DNA of 64,000 nucleotides from Sphingobacterium bovistauri (GTDB lineage Bacteria; Bacteroidota; Bacteroidia; Sphingobacteriales; Sphingobacteriaceae). The stretch lies in NCBI RefSeq assembly GCF_020295405.1, contig NZ_JADEYP010000004.1, forward strand, positions 124,001 to 188,000. The letters run 5' to 3'. The notes under the pieces are model-generated. The model was given only the letters and a program-made list of their open reading frames with translations. It searched no databases and had not been told where the DNA came from. The translations under genes were made by a program, and so were the position numbers. Shown here in pieces: positions 26,062 through 36,100 of this stretch (its first letter is position 1; every line of letters starts with the position of its first letter).

Positions 26062-26673
26062 TTATTTAATTTGAGTCGAAAACATCAATTTGTCTTCGAT
26101 ATACCCATCAAATTTGTCGCCAATTTGTATAGATCCTACTCCAACGGGTGTTCCTGTATAGATTAAATCTCCCTTTCGTAGCGTGATGAATTTCGAAATG
26201 TATACGATTAATGAGTCAATATCAAAAATCATATCTTTGGAGTTGCCTGACTGTACAACAATATCATTTCTTTTCATTGAGAAGTTGATATTGTTGATGT
26301 TTTCAAACTCTTCTTTTGGCATTAGATTACTTATCACAGCAGAATGATCAAATGCTTTAGCTAATTCCCAAGGAAGCCCTTTTTCTTTATGTTTAGCCTG
26401 TATATCACGTGCAGTGAAGTCTATACCTAATCCAATAGCATCGTAATATTTGTGGGCAAACTTTAGGGACACATGCTTTCCTTCATTGCAAATGCGAAAC
26501 ACCAATTCACATTCATAATGTACGTCTGAAGAAAACTCCGGATAATAGAAATCCTTGTTGTCTTTTAATATCGCCGTATCTGGCTTCATAAAGATAACAG
26601 GGGATTCAGGAACTGGATTATTTAATTCTTTAGCATGATCTATATAATTTCTACCAATAGCAATAATTTTCAT
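26062..26673 (-). CDS. Fumarylacetoacetate hydrolase family protein
   Basis: FAH-fold enzymes hydrolyse, decarboxylate or tautomerise 2-keto acids such as acylpyruvates and oxaloacetate. From MKIIAIGRNY at 26673 the protein is 203 residues, the compact FAHD1-like length. The metal site shows in HYECELVFRI (the ExE motif), with GIDFTARDIQ, GLPWELAKAFD and IYTGTPVGVG following. An upstream ATG at 26844 would add 57 residues without family resemblance and would run across the promoter, so it is rejected. Confidence 0.88.
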   Translation of the reverse strand: MKIIAIGRNYIDHAKELNNPVPESPVIFMKPDTAILKDNKDFYYPEFSSDVHYECELVFRICNEGKHVSLKFAHKYYDAIGLGIDFTARDIQAKHKEKGLPWELAKAFDHSAVISNLMPKEEFENINNINFSMKRNDIVVQSGNSKDMIFDIDSLIVYISKFITLRKGDLIYTGTPVGVGSIQIGDKFDGYIEDKLMFSTQIK

Positions 26674-26692
26674 AAAGAATATATGTTTTACA

Positions 26693-26700
26693 CAAAGATA
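26693..26700 (-). promoter_or_regulatory. -7 element upstream of the FAH-M23-bcp run
   Basis: On the minus strand TATCTTTG matches the Bacteroidota -7 consensus exactly, 19 bases before the start codon at 26673. No TTG is found at the -33 position, so support is partial. Confidence 0.5.
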
Positions 26701-26873
26701 AGGAAAATGAAAGAAGTGATTTGTGGATATAATTGATAAGTTTTTGAATTTCTGTTTATTTTTTATATATTGATTGACAATGAGTTTGTTGCGATTAAAA
26801 TGTTCAATTGCAGTTGATTGAGTGATCTGTAACCTATTAGCCAAATTATAATTTTCCTAAAAACATATCATTG

Positions 26874-28061
26874 ATGAGCAGTTATTTTCTTTTTATCATT
26901 ACTTTTTTGTCTGCTCAAATTTCCTATGGCCAACGGCTTATCTATGACGATAAAATACCCGTAGAAAAACTACGTGTTGTGCTCGAGCAAACGCAGGGCG
27001 GAAAAGTTTCAGACATGTTAACTGACTTAGAATATATTCCACTTCAGGGCGGAAAAAATAATTTAGTTAATTATATAGCAGATATTGTCATACATGATAA
27101 TAAAATAGGTCTTGTAACAAGTAATGAAGGTTATTTTTATCTGTATAATGCTGATGGTTCATTTTTAAAAAAAATCACTAAGATTGACGGATTTAAATCT
27201 CCTTATGGAGAGAAGGCATTATTTTATGAAGTAAAAAAGGATAGTGCTGGTTTTATTCTTGAGCATGGTGCTTTTCGGGCACGAGTGGATCTAATGGGTA
27301 ATTTGGTAGATACATTAACACGTTCAGATCAGAATGTAAAAGATGATGGATTTGGTCAATATGTTCAAGATGAAATAAGGATTGGTGATGCGAAGTATAA
27401 GTGTTATGGCATTTATCAATCCGAAAAGCGTAAAAAACAAGATGTTCTTTTGTATAATGATTCTGTGATTTTAAAGTACAATGTTTTGGATACGATTAAG
27501 CAATTTTTGACAGTTAATCATATATCCAAGGTGCATAATGATAAAGCCTATTTAACAGCTGGCTACAATACAAAAATTTTTGAATTAGATTCAGCAGGCA
27601 TTGCCAAAATTTATGATCTCGTGTTGCCACTACGTAATACTTTTGATTTAGAAAAGGCAAAAGCAGCTGGTTTGGGTTCAGATGATTTTATGAAAACCTA
27701 TAATTATTTAGACCAAAGCAATAACGTTGTCTATGGGTTGAATAATGTGTTCCCTTACAAAGATTACCTCATCTTTAAAGCGCAACGATTTCATAAACCG
27801 ATGTGGCTGGTTTATAATTTGAAAACAAAACAAACGTATGGATTGGATAATATTCTTCCTGATGCGTCAAATGATTACCTCAATTTTTTTGATGTAAATG
27901 AATTATTTGTCGACGGTGATTATCTGTATTCATTTATCTTTCCTCATCATGTTCTCGCTGCTAAGGACAAGTCCAAATTGGAGGGGCATACAATGCATAA
28001 GGAGTACGCTGATCTTGGGAGATATAATAACCCAATTCTTGTTCGTTTCAAATTAAAATAA
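26874..28061 (+). CDS. Secreted 6-bladed beta-propeller protein
   Basis: The 395-residue protein starts at the ATG at 26874 (a TTG precedes it) with a signal peptide (MSSYFLFIITFLSAQISYGQ). It fits the Bacteroidota 6-bladed propeller family: an N-terminal segment with LTDLEYIPLQ, then repeated blade strands such as IADIVIHDNKIGLVTSNEGYFYLYNADG and VYGLNNVFPYKDYLIFKAQ. Members are often encoded beside outer-membrane proteins; here the next gene begins seven bases later and encodes a beta-barrel protein. Ligand unknown. Confidence 0.75.
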   Translation: MSSYFLFIITFLSAQISYGQRLIYDDKIPVEKLRVVLEQTQGGKVSDMLTDLEYIPLQGGKNNLVNYIADIVIHDNKIGLVTSNEGYFYLYNADGSFLKKITKIDGFKSPYGEKALFYEVKKDSAGFILEHGAFRARVDLMGNLVDTLTRSDQNVKDDGFGQYVQDEIRIGDAKYKCYGIYQSEKRKKQDVLLYNDSVILKYNVLDTIKQFLTVNHISKVHNDKAYLTAGYNTKIFELDSAGIAKIYDLVLPLRNTFDLEKAKAAGLGSDDFMKTYNYLDQSNNVVYGLNNVFPYKDYLIFKAQRFHKPMWLVYNLKTKQTYGLDNILPDASNDYLNFFDVNELFVDGDYLYSFIFPHHVLAAKDKSKLEGHTMHKEYADLGRYNNPILVRFKLK

Positions 28062-28067
28062 CCATCC

Positions 28068-30884
28068 ATGAATCTACGTATTTTATATCTTTTAGTAGTC
28101 AGTCTTTTTATAACTTTTCAGTCTCATGCACAATCCAAAATCAAAGGTTTTATAATTGATTCCACGCACAATAATATGCTTCGTTCGGTGTCTGTGTCGG
28201 TATTTGAAAAAGGGAAGGAAACAGTAGACAAAGTGGGTTTGACGGATCGATTTGGGAAATTTGAGATTTCAGATTTAACCTTTAACAAACAGTATGTAGC
28301 TGAGTTTACTTATTTAGGCTATCAAAAAGCTGTTCGGGAATTTGTGATGAAGCAAAATCAAGAGTTGGATCTAGGTCATATCAATATGCCTTTTATCGAA
28401 AATGAAATTGAAGCTGTAGATGTGATTCCTCCAGTGCGCATGAATGGGGATACATTGGAATTTAATGCAGATGCTTTTCAATTGGATTCAAATGCTGTTG
28501 TGGAGGATTTATTACGTCGGTTGCCTGGTTTGGTGGTGTGGGGGGATGGTGCAATTACCTATAATGGGCGTGAAATTCCTTCTGTTTTGGTAAATGGTAA
28601 ACCATTTTTTGGTGGCGATATGGCTACCGCAATTCAAAATATTGATAAGAAAGCTGTAAAAACTGTTCAAGTATATGATTCTCGTGATAGAGAAAAGCAA
28701 CGTGAAGATCCGGATGATAAAAAATACCAGATGAACTTGATATTGAAAGAAGGAAAGGATAATATACTGATGGGAAGTGTGGGAGCTGGTGGAGGAACTG
28801 AAAAAAGGTATGATGGGAACCTCAATCTCAATCGATCGACCAAAAGAGCGCAAACGACATTGGCTTATTCTGTCAATAATGTCAATAAAAGTCTAAATAG
28901 TATTGATCAGCTACTTAAAAATACAACTTTTAAAGGAATAGGTATTAATGCAGACTTTGACTCTGATTTTATGCGAACAGGAATTTTGCAACAGAATGTT
29001 TTGGGTGGACGATACCAGTATGATTTTTTGGGGACTAATGAAGTAGGAAAAGATAACCTATTAAAAGCGAGTGTTCTAAACCGATGGGATAACAGTCTTC
29101 AAATGAATGAATCGACTTCTCGATTATTGGACGTGGTACAAGGTCAAGAAAATTTCCGAACAAATAGATCCACCAATGATAATACTGCACGTCGGCATGA
29201 TGCTAACATCAGTTATAACAATTCCGTAAGTAGTTTGGGGAAAAGACCTATTACAGTTCGAAGCATATTGGATTTGAGCCAAAATAACAATGAAAGTCTT
29301 TCCACAACCTTTAATGAATATGCCCTAGTAAATAATCAATCAAAAAATGAAACTGAAAATTCTTCTCAGCTTCGGGGAAATAGTGCATCATTTAATACTA
29401 CTATAGATCTACACGGTAAAGCAGGACGACATACATTTTATAGAGGTGGGGATAAATATTCTTTTACAGATCAGCTCGTGATGACACTCAATGTTCGGGC
29501 TGGTATTTCTGATAATAATAATGCTAAATATACCATAGGTGATTATAAGAATTATTTGAATGCAGATCTTAACCGCTTATATCATCGTGATTATAATGAA
29601 GATTTTGATTCGCGAAACCTACAACTTGATTTGAAGATAATGGATCAAACTTCTGGTGTCACATTGGGAACCAAGGCGAGATGGAATGCTACAGATATGA
29701 TAAACGTAGTAACAGACTTTAATAATGCAATAACTGCTAGTAATCAAGATCTATCCCATGTCTCGAATTTTAACAATGTAGAATATGAACCTTATGTTGA
29801 ATTCGGTAGAACTCTTAAATCAAAGAATCTCTATGGTAGAATGAATTCACATTTCTATTTTTCTAGTACGATAGCTGGACGTTTTTATAAGGACAAAAAT
29901 GAATCTACATTGGATTATAGAAATTTGGGATTAGCCTATCAAAGTTTTCTGCCCTCCTTAAGGTTAAATTATAGTTATTCTCGTCAAAATTCTTTTCATT
30001 CTAGTCTGTCTTTAAATTATAATTATAATGAAGAATATCCCTTGTTAGATCGGATGAGGCCAATTTATGATGATATCAATCCAGCCTATCGCTATTTTGG
30101 TACAGATAAGCTCTTGGAGAAAACAGGCTTGCATCAATTAACATTGAATGGCTCCTATAATCAGCAACGTCAATACGGATTTACTTTTAATTTGAACTCA
30201 TCTATACGTCGATACACAAATGGATTGACCGACAGTATTGTATATGCTGCTAATCAGCAAGAGGCCTACGTCGCACAGATTTTAAAACCAATGGATATGT
30301 ATTCCATTAGTTTCTCTGGTAAGAAGCCTTTTATGATTTCAAAGACACAAACCTTCTCCGTGCAATTTAATACTGGTACGAATTGGGGAAACAAATTTCA
30401 ATATGTTGGTACTACAATGCAGGAAATGCTAAACAATAGTCAAAATATTGGATTGGAATTTTATTATACAGTCTTAGATAAATATCAGGTTGGGTGGAAG
30501 AACAACCTAAGTCGTTATGAACGCTATGACAAATTGAATGAAGTGTCTTCTAACAATTATACTTCTTACAGTTGGAATTCTGGATTAAGTATGTCGTATG
30601 CATTCACCAAGCGTTGGTCAGTTAATACAAATGCAACAGGGCGATATAATACATCGGGTAATTATTCGGATCACGCTGTCATTTGGAATGCCAGTACAAC
30701 TTATCGTATGTTTAAAGGGAATAATCTGGAGTTAAAATTGTCTGCCTACGATCTGTTAAGACAAAATATGGGTTTATATTTTAACAATGGATTGACTGAG
30801 TTTACGACGGGGTATCGCAATATTTTGACACAATACTACATGTTATCATTAACATACTTTCCAAGAAAATTCGGTTTCAAGTAG
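28068..30884 (+). CDS. TonB-dependent-receptor-like outer membrane beta-barrel protein
   Basis: The 938-residue protein has a signal peptide (MNLRILYLLVVSLFITFQSHAQ), then a carboxypeptidase-regulatory-like domain at about 24-105 (KIKGFIIDSTHNN, GKFEISDLTFNK). A plug-like region follows (GDTLEFNADAFQLDSNAVVEDLLRRLPG, then NGKPFFGG and VYDSRDREKQ), and then a long beta-barrel with alternating polar and aromatic strands to the end. It fits the outer-membrane beta-barrel family related to SusC but lacks a SusD partner. It is co-transcribed with the propeller gene. Confidence 0.85.
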   Translation: MNLRILYLLVVSLFITFQSHAQSKIKGFIIDSTHNNMLRSVSVSVFEKGKETVDKVGLTDRFGKFEISDLTFNKQYVAEFTYLGYQKAVREFVMKQNQELDLGHINMPFIENEIEAVDVIPPVRMNGDTLEFNADAFQLDSNAVVEDLLRRLPGLVVWGDGAITYNGREIPSVLVNGKPFFGGDMATAIQNIDKKAVKTVQVYDSRDREKQREDPDDKKYQMNLILKEGKDNILMGSVGAGGGTEKRYDGNLNLNRSTKRAQTTLAYSVNNVNKSLNSIDQLLKNTTFKGIGINADFDSDFMRTGILQQNVLGGRYQYDFLGTNEVGKDNLLKASVLNRWDNSLQMNESTSRLLDVVQGQENFRTNRSTNDNTARRHDANISYNNSVSSLGKRPITVRSILDLSQNNNESLSTTFNEYALVNNQSKNETENSSQLRGNSASFNTTIDLHGKAGRHTFYRGGDKYSFTDQLVMTLNVRAGISDNNNAKYTIGDYKNYLNADLNRLYHRDYNEDFDSRNLQLDLKIMDQTSGVTLGTKARWNATDMINVVTDFNNAITASNQDLSHVSNFNNVEYEPYVEFGRTLKSKNLYGRMNSHFYFSSTIAGRFYKDKNESTLDYRNLGLAYQSFLPSLRLNYSYSRQNSFHSSLSLNYNYNEEYPLLDRMRPIYDDINPAYRYFGTDKLLEKTGLHQLTLNGSYNQQRQYGFTFNLNSSIRRYTNGLTDSIVYAANQQEAYVAQILKPMDMYSISFSGKKPFMISKTQTFSVQFNTGTNWGNKFQYVGTTMQEMLNNSQNIGLEFYYTVLDKYQVGWKNNLSRYERYDKLNEVSSNNYTSYSWNSGLSMSYAFTKRWSVNTNATGRYNTSGNYSDHAVIWNASTTYRMFKGNNLELKLSAYDLLRQNMGLYFNNGLTEFTTGYRNILTQYYMLSLTYFPRKFGFK

Positions 30885-31193
30885 TTGGCTTCAAGAGATG
30901 TGTTTTGAAAAAAATGTTATAGGTACTAAGTAAGCTAATTGAGAAGTGTTTGGTTTATATTAGATCAGTATATTCACAATGTTGTAATATAAGAAATTCT
31001 CTATTGTATTATTCCATACGATTAATTCAAGATTCTGATAATAAGAAAATACGAGCTTTAATTCTTTGTATTCAGATCTGTATTGAAATTAATTATCATT
31101 TACAATTAATTCGATTTATATCCGATATTTAAGTATTTTGGTTAATAATATTTATATTTACTTATCAATGCAAAGCATTTGCAATCCTAAATA
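30885..31193 (+). other. Intergenic region before locus A
   Basis: A 309-base AT-rich gap. It holds a small inverted repeat (AATTAAT and ATTAATT near 31088-31114) and TATATTTA at 31153-31160, one base off the -7 consensus, which could be the promoter of the sigma factor gene. A 60-codon open frame at 30950-31132 has no protein-like features. No clear terminator for the preceding gene was seen. Confidence 0.4.
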
Positions 31194-31781
31194 ATGAATA
31201 AACAAAAATTGGATATCACTATTTTTAATGCCTTTATTAATGGCAATGAAAAGGCATTTTCTGTTATATTCAATCTTTATTCTGAACGAATTCTAAAACG
31301 AATCTACTACATACTTAAGGATGAGGATATTTCAATAGAAGTAATGCAACAGCTTTTTGTGAAATTATGGCTCAAAAGGGCAGATTTATCCATTACTTAT
31401 GAGACTTTTGAAAGTTATCTGTATAAGATGGTTTCATCTCTGTCTATTGATCATTTAAGGAAAAATGTGAGAAATCAAAATCTCATAAATACTTTAGCAA
31501 ATAGTAGATGTGATCTTGAAAAATCTACAGAAGAGTATTATATACAGAAAGAATCATTATCGATTATTGAAGATGCAATAAATATGTTACCTCCGCAACG
31601 AAAGCAAATTTTTACACTTTGCAAATTGGAAGGGAAAAGTTATTTTGAAGTAAGTGAAATCTTAGGTATTTCTGTTTCTACGGTCAGTAATCAGTTGGTC
31701 TCAGCTACTAAATCAATTAGAAATTATGCATCTAAATACCACTTAGAGGCAAAAATTATTACAATTATATTTTTTTTATAA
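31194..31781 (+). CDS. ECF-type RNA polymerase sigma factor (locus A)
   Basis: ECF sigma factors direct RNA polymerase to target promoters once released from a membrane anti-sigma factor. The 195 residues show region 2 (FSVIFNLYSERILKRIYYIL, then VMQQLFVKLWLKR) at about 25-65 and region 4 (LPPQRKQIFTLCKLEGKSYFEVSEILGISVSTVSNQL) at about 125-165. The protein ends in a short hydrophobic tail, KIITIIFFL. It is followed by its FecR-type anti-sigma gene and the susC gene it should activate. Confidence 0.93.
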   Translation: MNKQKLDITIFNAFINGNEKAFSVIFNLYSERILKRIYYILKDEDISIEVMQQLFVKLWLKRADLSITYETFESYLYKMVSSLSIDHLRKNVRNQNLINTLANSRCDLEKSTEEYYIQKESLSIIEDAINMLPPQRKQIFTLCKLEGKSYFEVSEILGISVSTVSNQLVSATKSIRNYASKYHLEAKIITIIFFL

Positions 31782-31785
31782 AAAA

Positions 31786-31810
31786 TACACATTTCCAATA
31801 GTGTGTTTTT
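31786..31810 (+). terminator. Weak hairpin with T run between sigma and anti-sigma genes
   Basis: ACACA at 31787-31791 can pair with TGTGT at 31802-31806 and is followed by a T run. The stem is only five pairs in AT-rich DNA, so it may at most reduce transcription into the anti-sigma gene. Low support. Confidence 0.25.
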
Positions 31811-31862
31811 CTATTCTATACGTATTACTATTATAAGCTGATAATTATAAATCTAATAGTAT

Positions 31863-33029
31863 ATGTATAATAGTGAATTGTATAATTTGTTGAAGAACCA
31901 TTTTGATGGAGTCATCACCAAGCAACAAAGTCAATTCTTAGAAGAGCTAATTACTAAAGCTGATTTAAAGACTTTGGAAGATACCATTTGCCAGGTTTTA
32001 AAAGATTCAGAAGAGAAAATAGATGCTATTGATGTAAATTTTAATAGAATAAAGTTTGAAGATGTTAAAAGACAAATAGAATCAAAAAAGGATATTGAAA
32101 ATCAGAGGTTTTTCTCTAAGAAAAACTATAGTATAATGCGCTATGCAGCTTCAATAGTAGCAATATTTATAGCATCATTTTTTATTATTCAATTTTTCCA
32201 AAAAAAAGAAGGTATTACCTCAGTTCATACTATTTCTGACATTAATCCAGCTCAATCGTTAGCAAATATTTCTCTAGGAAATGGAGATGTATTGATTGTA
32301 GATTCTACGACTACAGGCTTAATTTATCAAGAAAACGGAATTAGTGTTTACAGGTCTGAAGAAGGTGTATTGGAGTATAAAATCGATAGTGCCAATAGTA
32401 ATATGTTGGAGAATATCACGATTACCACTCCGAAGGGAGGCTTTACAAAATTGACATTGTCTGATGGGACTATAGCATCATTAAATTCTGCTTCTACGAT
32501 AACATATCCCGTTTCTTTCGGAAAGAATAATAGGGATATTAGTGCTGAGGGTGAGATTTACTTTGATATTGCTAAGGATAAATCAAAGCCTTTCAGGATA
32601 TTTTCAGAAAAGCAGACTATTGAGGTTTTAGGCACTTCTTTCAACTTAATGTCAAATAAAGACGAAGCAAAAACGACTTTGATTGAAGGAGCTGTTCGTA
32701 TTATCGTTGACAATAAAAGTTATTTCTTAAAGCCTGGACAGCAATCAATAGTAAATAATGCTGTTGAGATTAAAAACACTAAGGTAGATGAGGAATTAGC
32801 TTGGACTAATGATCAATTTTTATTTGATAATGGTTCTTTCTTTGAGGTGCTGAGGGAGATTGAAAATTGGTATAATGTAAAGTTTGTCTTCGTTCGAAAG
32901 GATGTAGAGAATATGCATTTATCTGGGAGTTTGTCAAGAAAAGTTAAATTATCAGAACTATTAAAAGTTCTCTCCTTAAATACTGGATATAAGTATGAAA
33001 TACAAGAAAGGAGGGTATTGGTTAAATAA
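31863..33029 (+). CDS. FecR-type anti-sigma factor (locus A)
   Basis: FecR proteins hold the ECF sigma at the inner membrane and receive the signal from the outer-membrane transporter. The 388 residues have a cytosolic N-terminal part of about 92 residues, one membrane segment at about 93-112 (RYAASIVAIFIASFFIIQFF), and a periplasmic FecR domain at about 185-280 (LSDGTIASLNSASTITYP, then EIYFDIAKDKSKPF). The C-terminal domain at about 315-388 (GSFFEVLREIENWYNVKF) is the one that usually contacts the transporter. It sits between the sigma and susC genes. Confidence 0.93.
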   Translation: MYNSELYNLLKNHFDGVITKQQSQFLEELITKADLKTLEDTICQVLKDSEEKIDAIDVNFNRIKFEDVKRQIESKKDIENQRFFSKKNYSIMRYAASIVAIFIASFFIIQFFQKKEGITSVHTISDINPAQSLANISLGNGDVLIVDSTTTGLIYQENGISVYRSEEGVLEYKIDSANSNMLENITITTPKGGFTKLTLSDGTIASLNSASTITYPVSFGKNNRDISAEGEIYFDIAKDKSKPFRIFSEKQTIEVLGTSFNLMSNKDEAKTTLIEGAVRIIVDNKSYFLKPGQQSIVNNAVEIKNTKVDEELAWTNDQFLFDNGSFFEVLREIENWYNVKFVFVRKDVENMHLSGSLSRKVKLSELLKVLSLNTGYKYEIQERRVLVK

Positions 33030-33041
33030 ATACATTTTAAT

Positions 33042-33117
33042 AAAAATACTGGAGATGTTGGCGCATCCCCAGTGTAGGGGTTTCAAAATCAGTCGTTCTA
33101 ATTACTAAATTTCTAAC
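33042..33117 (-). ncRNA. Candidate cis-antisense RNA opposite the susC leader (locus A)
   Basis: On the minus strand TATATTTG (33130-33123) matches the -7 consensus exactly, giving an expected start near 33117. About 45 bases on, ACTGGGGATG and CATCTCCAGT pair (33073-33064 with 33057-33048) around CGCCAA, followed by a T-rich tract (ATTTTT, 33047-33042) like an intrinsic terminator. One pair is G-U in this strand but an A-C mismatch in the plus-strand RNA, which favours the minus strand. The same element occurs at locus B with the shared bases CGCCANCATCT. DonS-type antisense RNAs of Bacteroides occupy the same place. No -33 element was found; expression is not shown. Confidence 0.5.
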
Positions 33118-33163
33118 CAGTACAAATATAACAATTAGTTATGGATGTACTTAACTTTCAATT

Positions 33164-36100
33164 ATGGACAAAATAAAAGTGAATTATTCTTTCTATAGAT
33201 ATCGAAAGAATATTGCGCTATCTACTAGTTATTATACACTACTAAAAATGAAAATAACTATTGCTTTAATTTTTTTATTAGGCATTCAAGTTTCTGCAAA
33301 TACTTACGGTCAAAAAGTTCATTTGAACGTTAAGAATGAGCAATTGAATCGAGTACTTGCGGAGATAAAAAAACAAACAGGGTATAGCTTTTTAATTAAT
33401 TCAAATTATTTAAAAAACTCGAAGCCAGTAACACTCTCAGCAAATGACGAGAATCTTATTGGAGTATTAGATGATATATTTTCCAATCAACCATTTAACT
33501 ATATTATCTCTGATAAGATTATTACTATTAATCCTGAGACGATTAAGCCTAAAGAAGTCATTCAGCAGAAAATATCGGGTACAGTTACGGATAATACGGG
33601 TAAACCATTAGCAGGTGTAACTGTAACAGAAATTGGCAGCTCTAATGCGACAAACACCAATAATGAGGGGAAATTCACATTGAGTGTATCAAAGCAAAAT
33701 GCAGCTCTTCGGTTTAACTTTATAGGCTATGTAGCCGTTCAAAGACCAGCTTCAGATAATATGAATATTACTCTTTCGACTGAGGATAGGGATATTGATG
33801 AAGTAGTTGTAACAGGTTTTCAAAAAATAAATAAACAAAAATTTACAGGTTCAGTAAGTTCTGTTGATAAAAAATTGATCGAGCGATCAGGTTATGTCGA
33901 TGTTTCTAAGATGCTTCAAGGAGCAGCAGCAGGTGTATCTGTACAGAATGTATCTGGTACAATGGGTACTTCAGCAAAGATTCGTATTAGGGGTAATGCA
34001 TCTATATCAGCAAATCAAGAACCATTGTATGTAGTGAATGGTGTGGCAATTACTTCGCCAGCAAATGTTGCAGTAAGCCAATTGTACTCGGGAGATGTTG
34101 CGGCGGTATTGGGGTCTGCAATTGCAGGTTTAAACGCTCAAGATATTGAGGATATTCAAATATTAAAGGATGGCGCAGCGACTTCATTGTATGGAACGCG
34201 AGCTGCGAATGGCGTAATTTCGATTACAACAAAGTCTGGAAAATCAAATGAAAGTTCTATTAACTATTCATCTTCGTTAGCTTATGGTTTAAAGCCAAAT
34301 GTCAATGATTTTAATTTGATGACTTCAGAAGAAGAGATGAATTTAAACCGCCGCTTATGGAATGCAGGCTATTATTCAAATGAAGTTTGGCCCTCAAGAA
34401 CAGGAGCATATACGGAAGCATATCGTCTTTATGGGCTTCGCGAAATAGATGAAGAAAAGGCTTATGCTGATCTTAGATATGCTACTCGGGCGAATACTGA
34501 TTGGTTTGATGTTTTGTTTAAAAATAATTTAACACAAGAGCATAATTTATCATTCTCAGGGGGTACTGATAAAAATACATATTATGTGTCGGGCAATTAT
34601 TCTAAAGACAATGGACAAGCTATAGGCTATGATTTTGATCGATATACAGTTGATTTTCGTGATGTCATTAAACCTGCAAAATGGCTTTCGTTAGATATAA
34701 ATGCAAATTATTCACAACGTAATCAAAAAACTCCTGGTGTATTAAATTCAGGCACTTCATTTGGCGCAGTTAATAGGTCTTTCGAGTTAAATCCTTTGTT
34801 ATATGCAGCGGGAACAAGTAGAGCAATGGTCCCATATAATGAAGATGGCACTCTAAAATACTATATGAATAATTTGGCTCCATTTAATATTATTGAAGAG
34901 TTGGGTGAAAACTTTGCTGATATTAATGCGCAAGAATTTCGGGTTATGGTGCGTCCAACCTTCAAAATCAATGAAAACTGGACTTATGAGTTTACAGGAG
35001 CTTTGCGTAGAACGTATAATATTTATAATCATACAGCTACTGAGAGATCAAACTATGCAGAAGCGCATCGGGTAGATTATAATGAGCAACTGAGAGAGAA
35101 AAATGATTTATTATGGAGAAATCCAAACGATCCAAATGCTGTAAAGGAGTCTATTCTTCCTTTTGGAGGTATAATGATTGCACGTAGTAACTCAAGTAAA
35201 ACATATAATATCCGTAACCAAGTTACCTTTGATAAATCTTGGACTGACCATCATTTAAATTCTTTGGTGGGGTCTGAAATTCGTGAAGAATATATAGATC
35301 GGAGTTATAATAAGAACTTCGGCTATATGTATTATTCTGGTAAGACAACTAATCCTTCTTCATTGGCATATTTAAAATCAGTATCAGAGGATGATAAGTT
35401 ATTTATAACATCTTTTCAAAATGTCAGAGAAGTAGGCTTTTATACCTCGCATCAATATTCATACTTGAATAGGTATAATGTAGAGGGAGGTTTACGTTTT
35501 GATGCTAGTAATGTATTCGGTAAAGCAGTACGCTCTAAATTTTTACCAAATTATTCATTAGGGTTCTCGTGGAATATGGAGAAAGAGGCATTCTTTCAGA
35601 ACTCAGGTTTAGCTAACACAATAGATTTCGTGAAGTTGAGAGCAAGTTATGCTTTAAGAGGAAATACATTTCAAACTTCGCCCCAGTTGAATGCTCAACC
35701 TGTGAATTTAAATCGTATAGATGAAGCTAATTCTTTGAGTGGGATAAGAATACTTTCGCCGGAATTATACTCCTTAAATTGGGAACGAGATTTAGTGAAA
35801 AATATTGGTATTGATATTGGATTATTCAATAAGATTAATGCAACTGTTGAATACTACCATCGTAAAAATTCAGATTTGATCTCATCATTTAATACAAGTT
35901 TAGAGGAAGGTTTTGCTAATAAATTAGTGAACTGGGCAAATATGACAAATAATGGTATTGATGTAACTATTGCTGCAAATAATGTCTTAAATGGATCAGA
36001 TTTTAAATGGGATTTAAGCTTTATCTATGGATATGTCAAAAATAAAATTATTGATGGAACATTGCAGACGATTAATTTAACAACGATAACTCGTCCTAAT

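Noticed and set aside
26674..26844. Upstream start adding 57 residues to the FAH protein
   Set aside because: The extension does not resemble the family and would cross the TATCTTTG promoter element; MKIIAIGRNY is the family N-terminus.
30950..31132. A 60-codon frame in the gap before locus A
   Set aside because: The product is rich in Ile and Cys without a domain or signal peptide, and the gap is AT-rich, so chance explains it.
33048..33073. Reading the FecR-susC hairpin as a plus-strand terminator behind FecR
   Set aside because: On the plus strand the stem has an A-C mismatch and is followed by GTAGGGG rather than T; the minus strand has the G-U pair and the T-rich tract.
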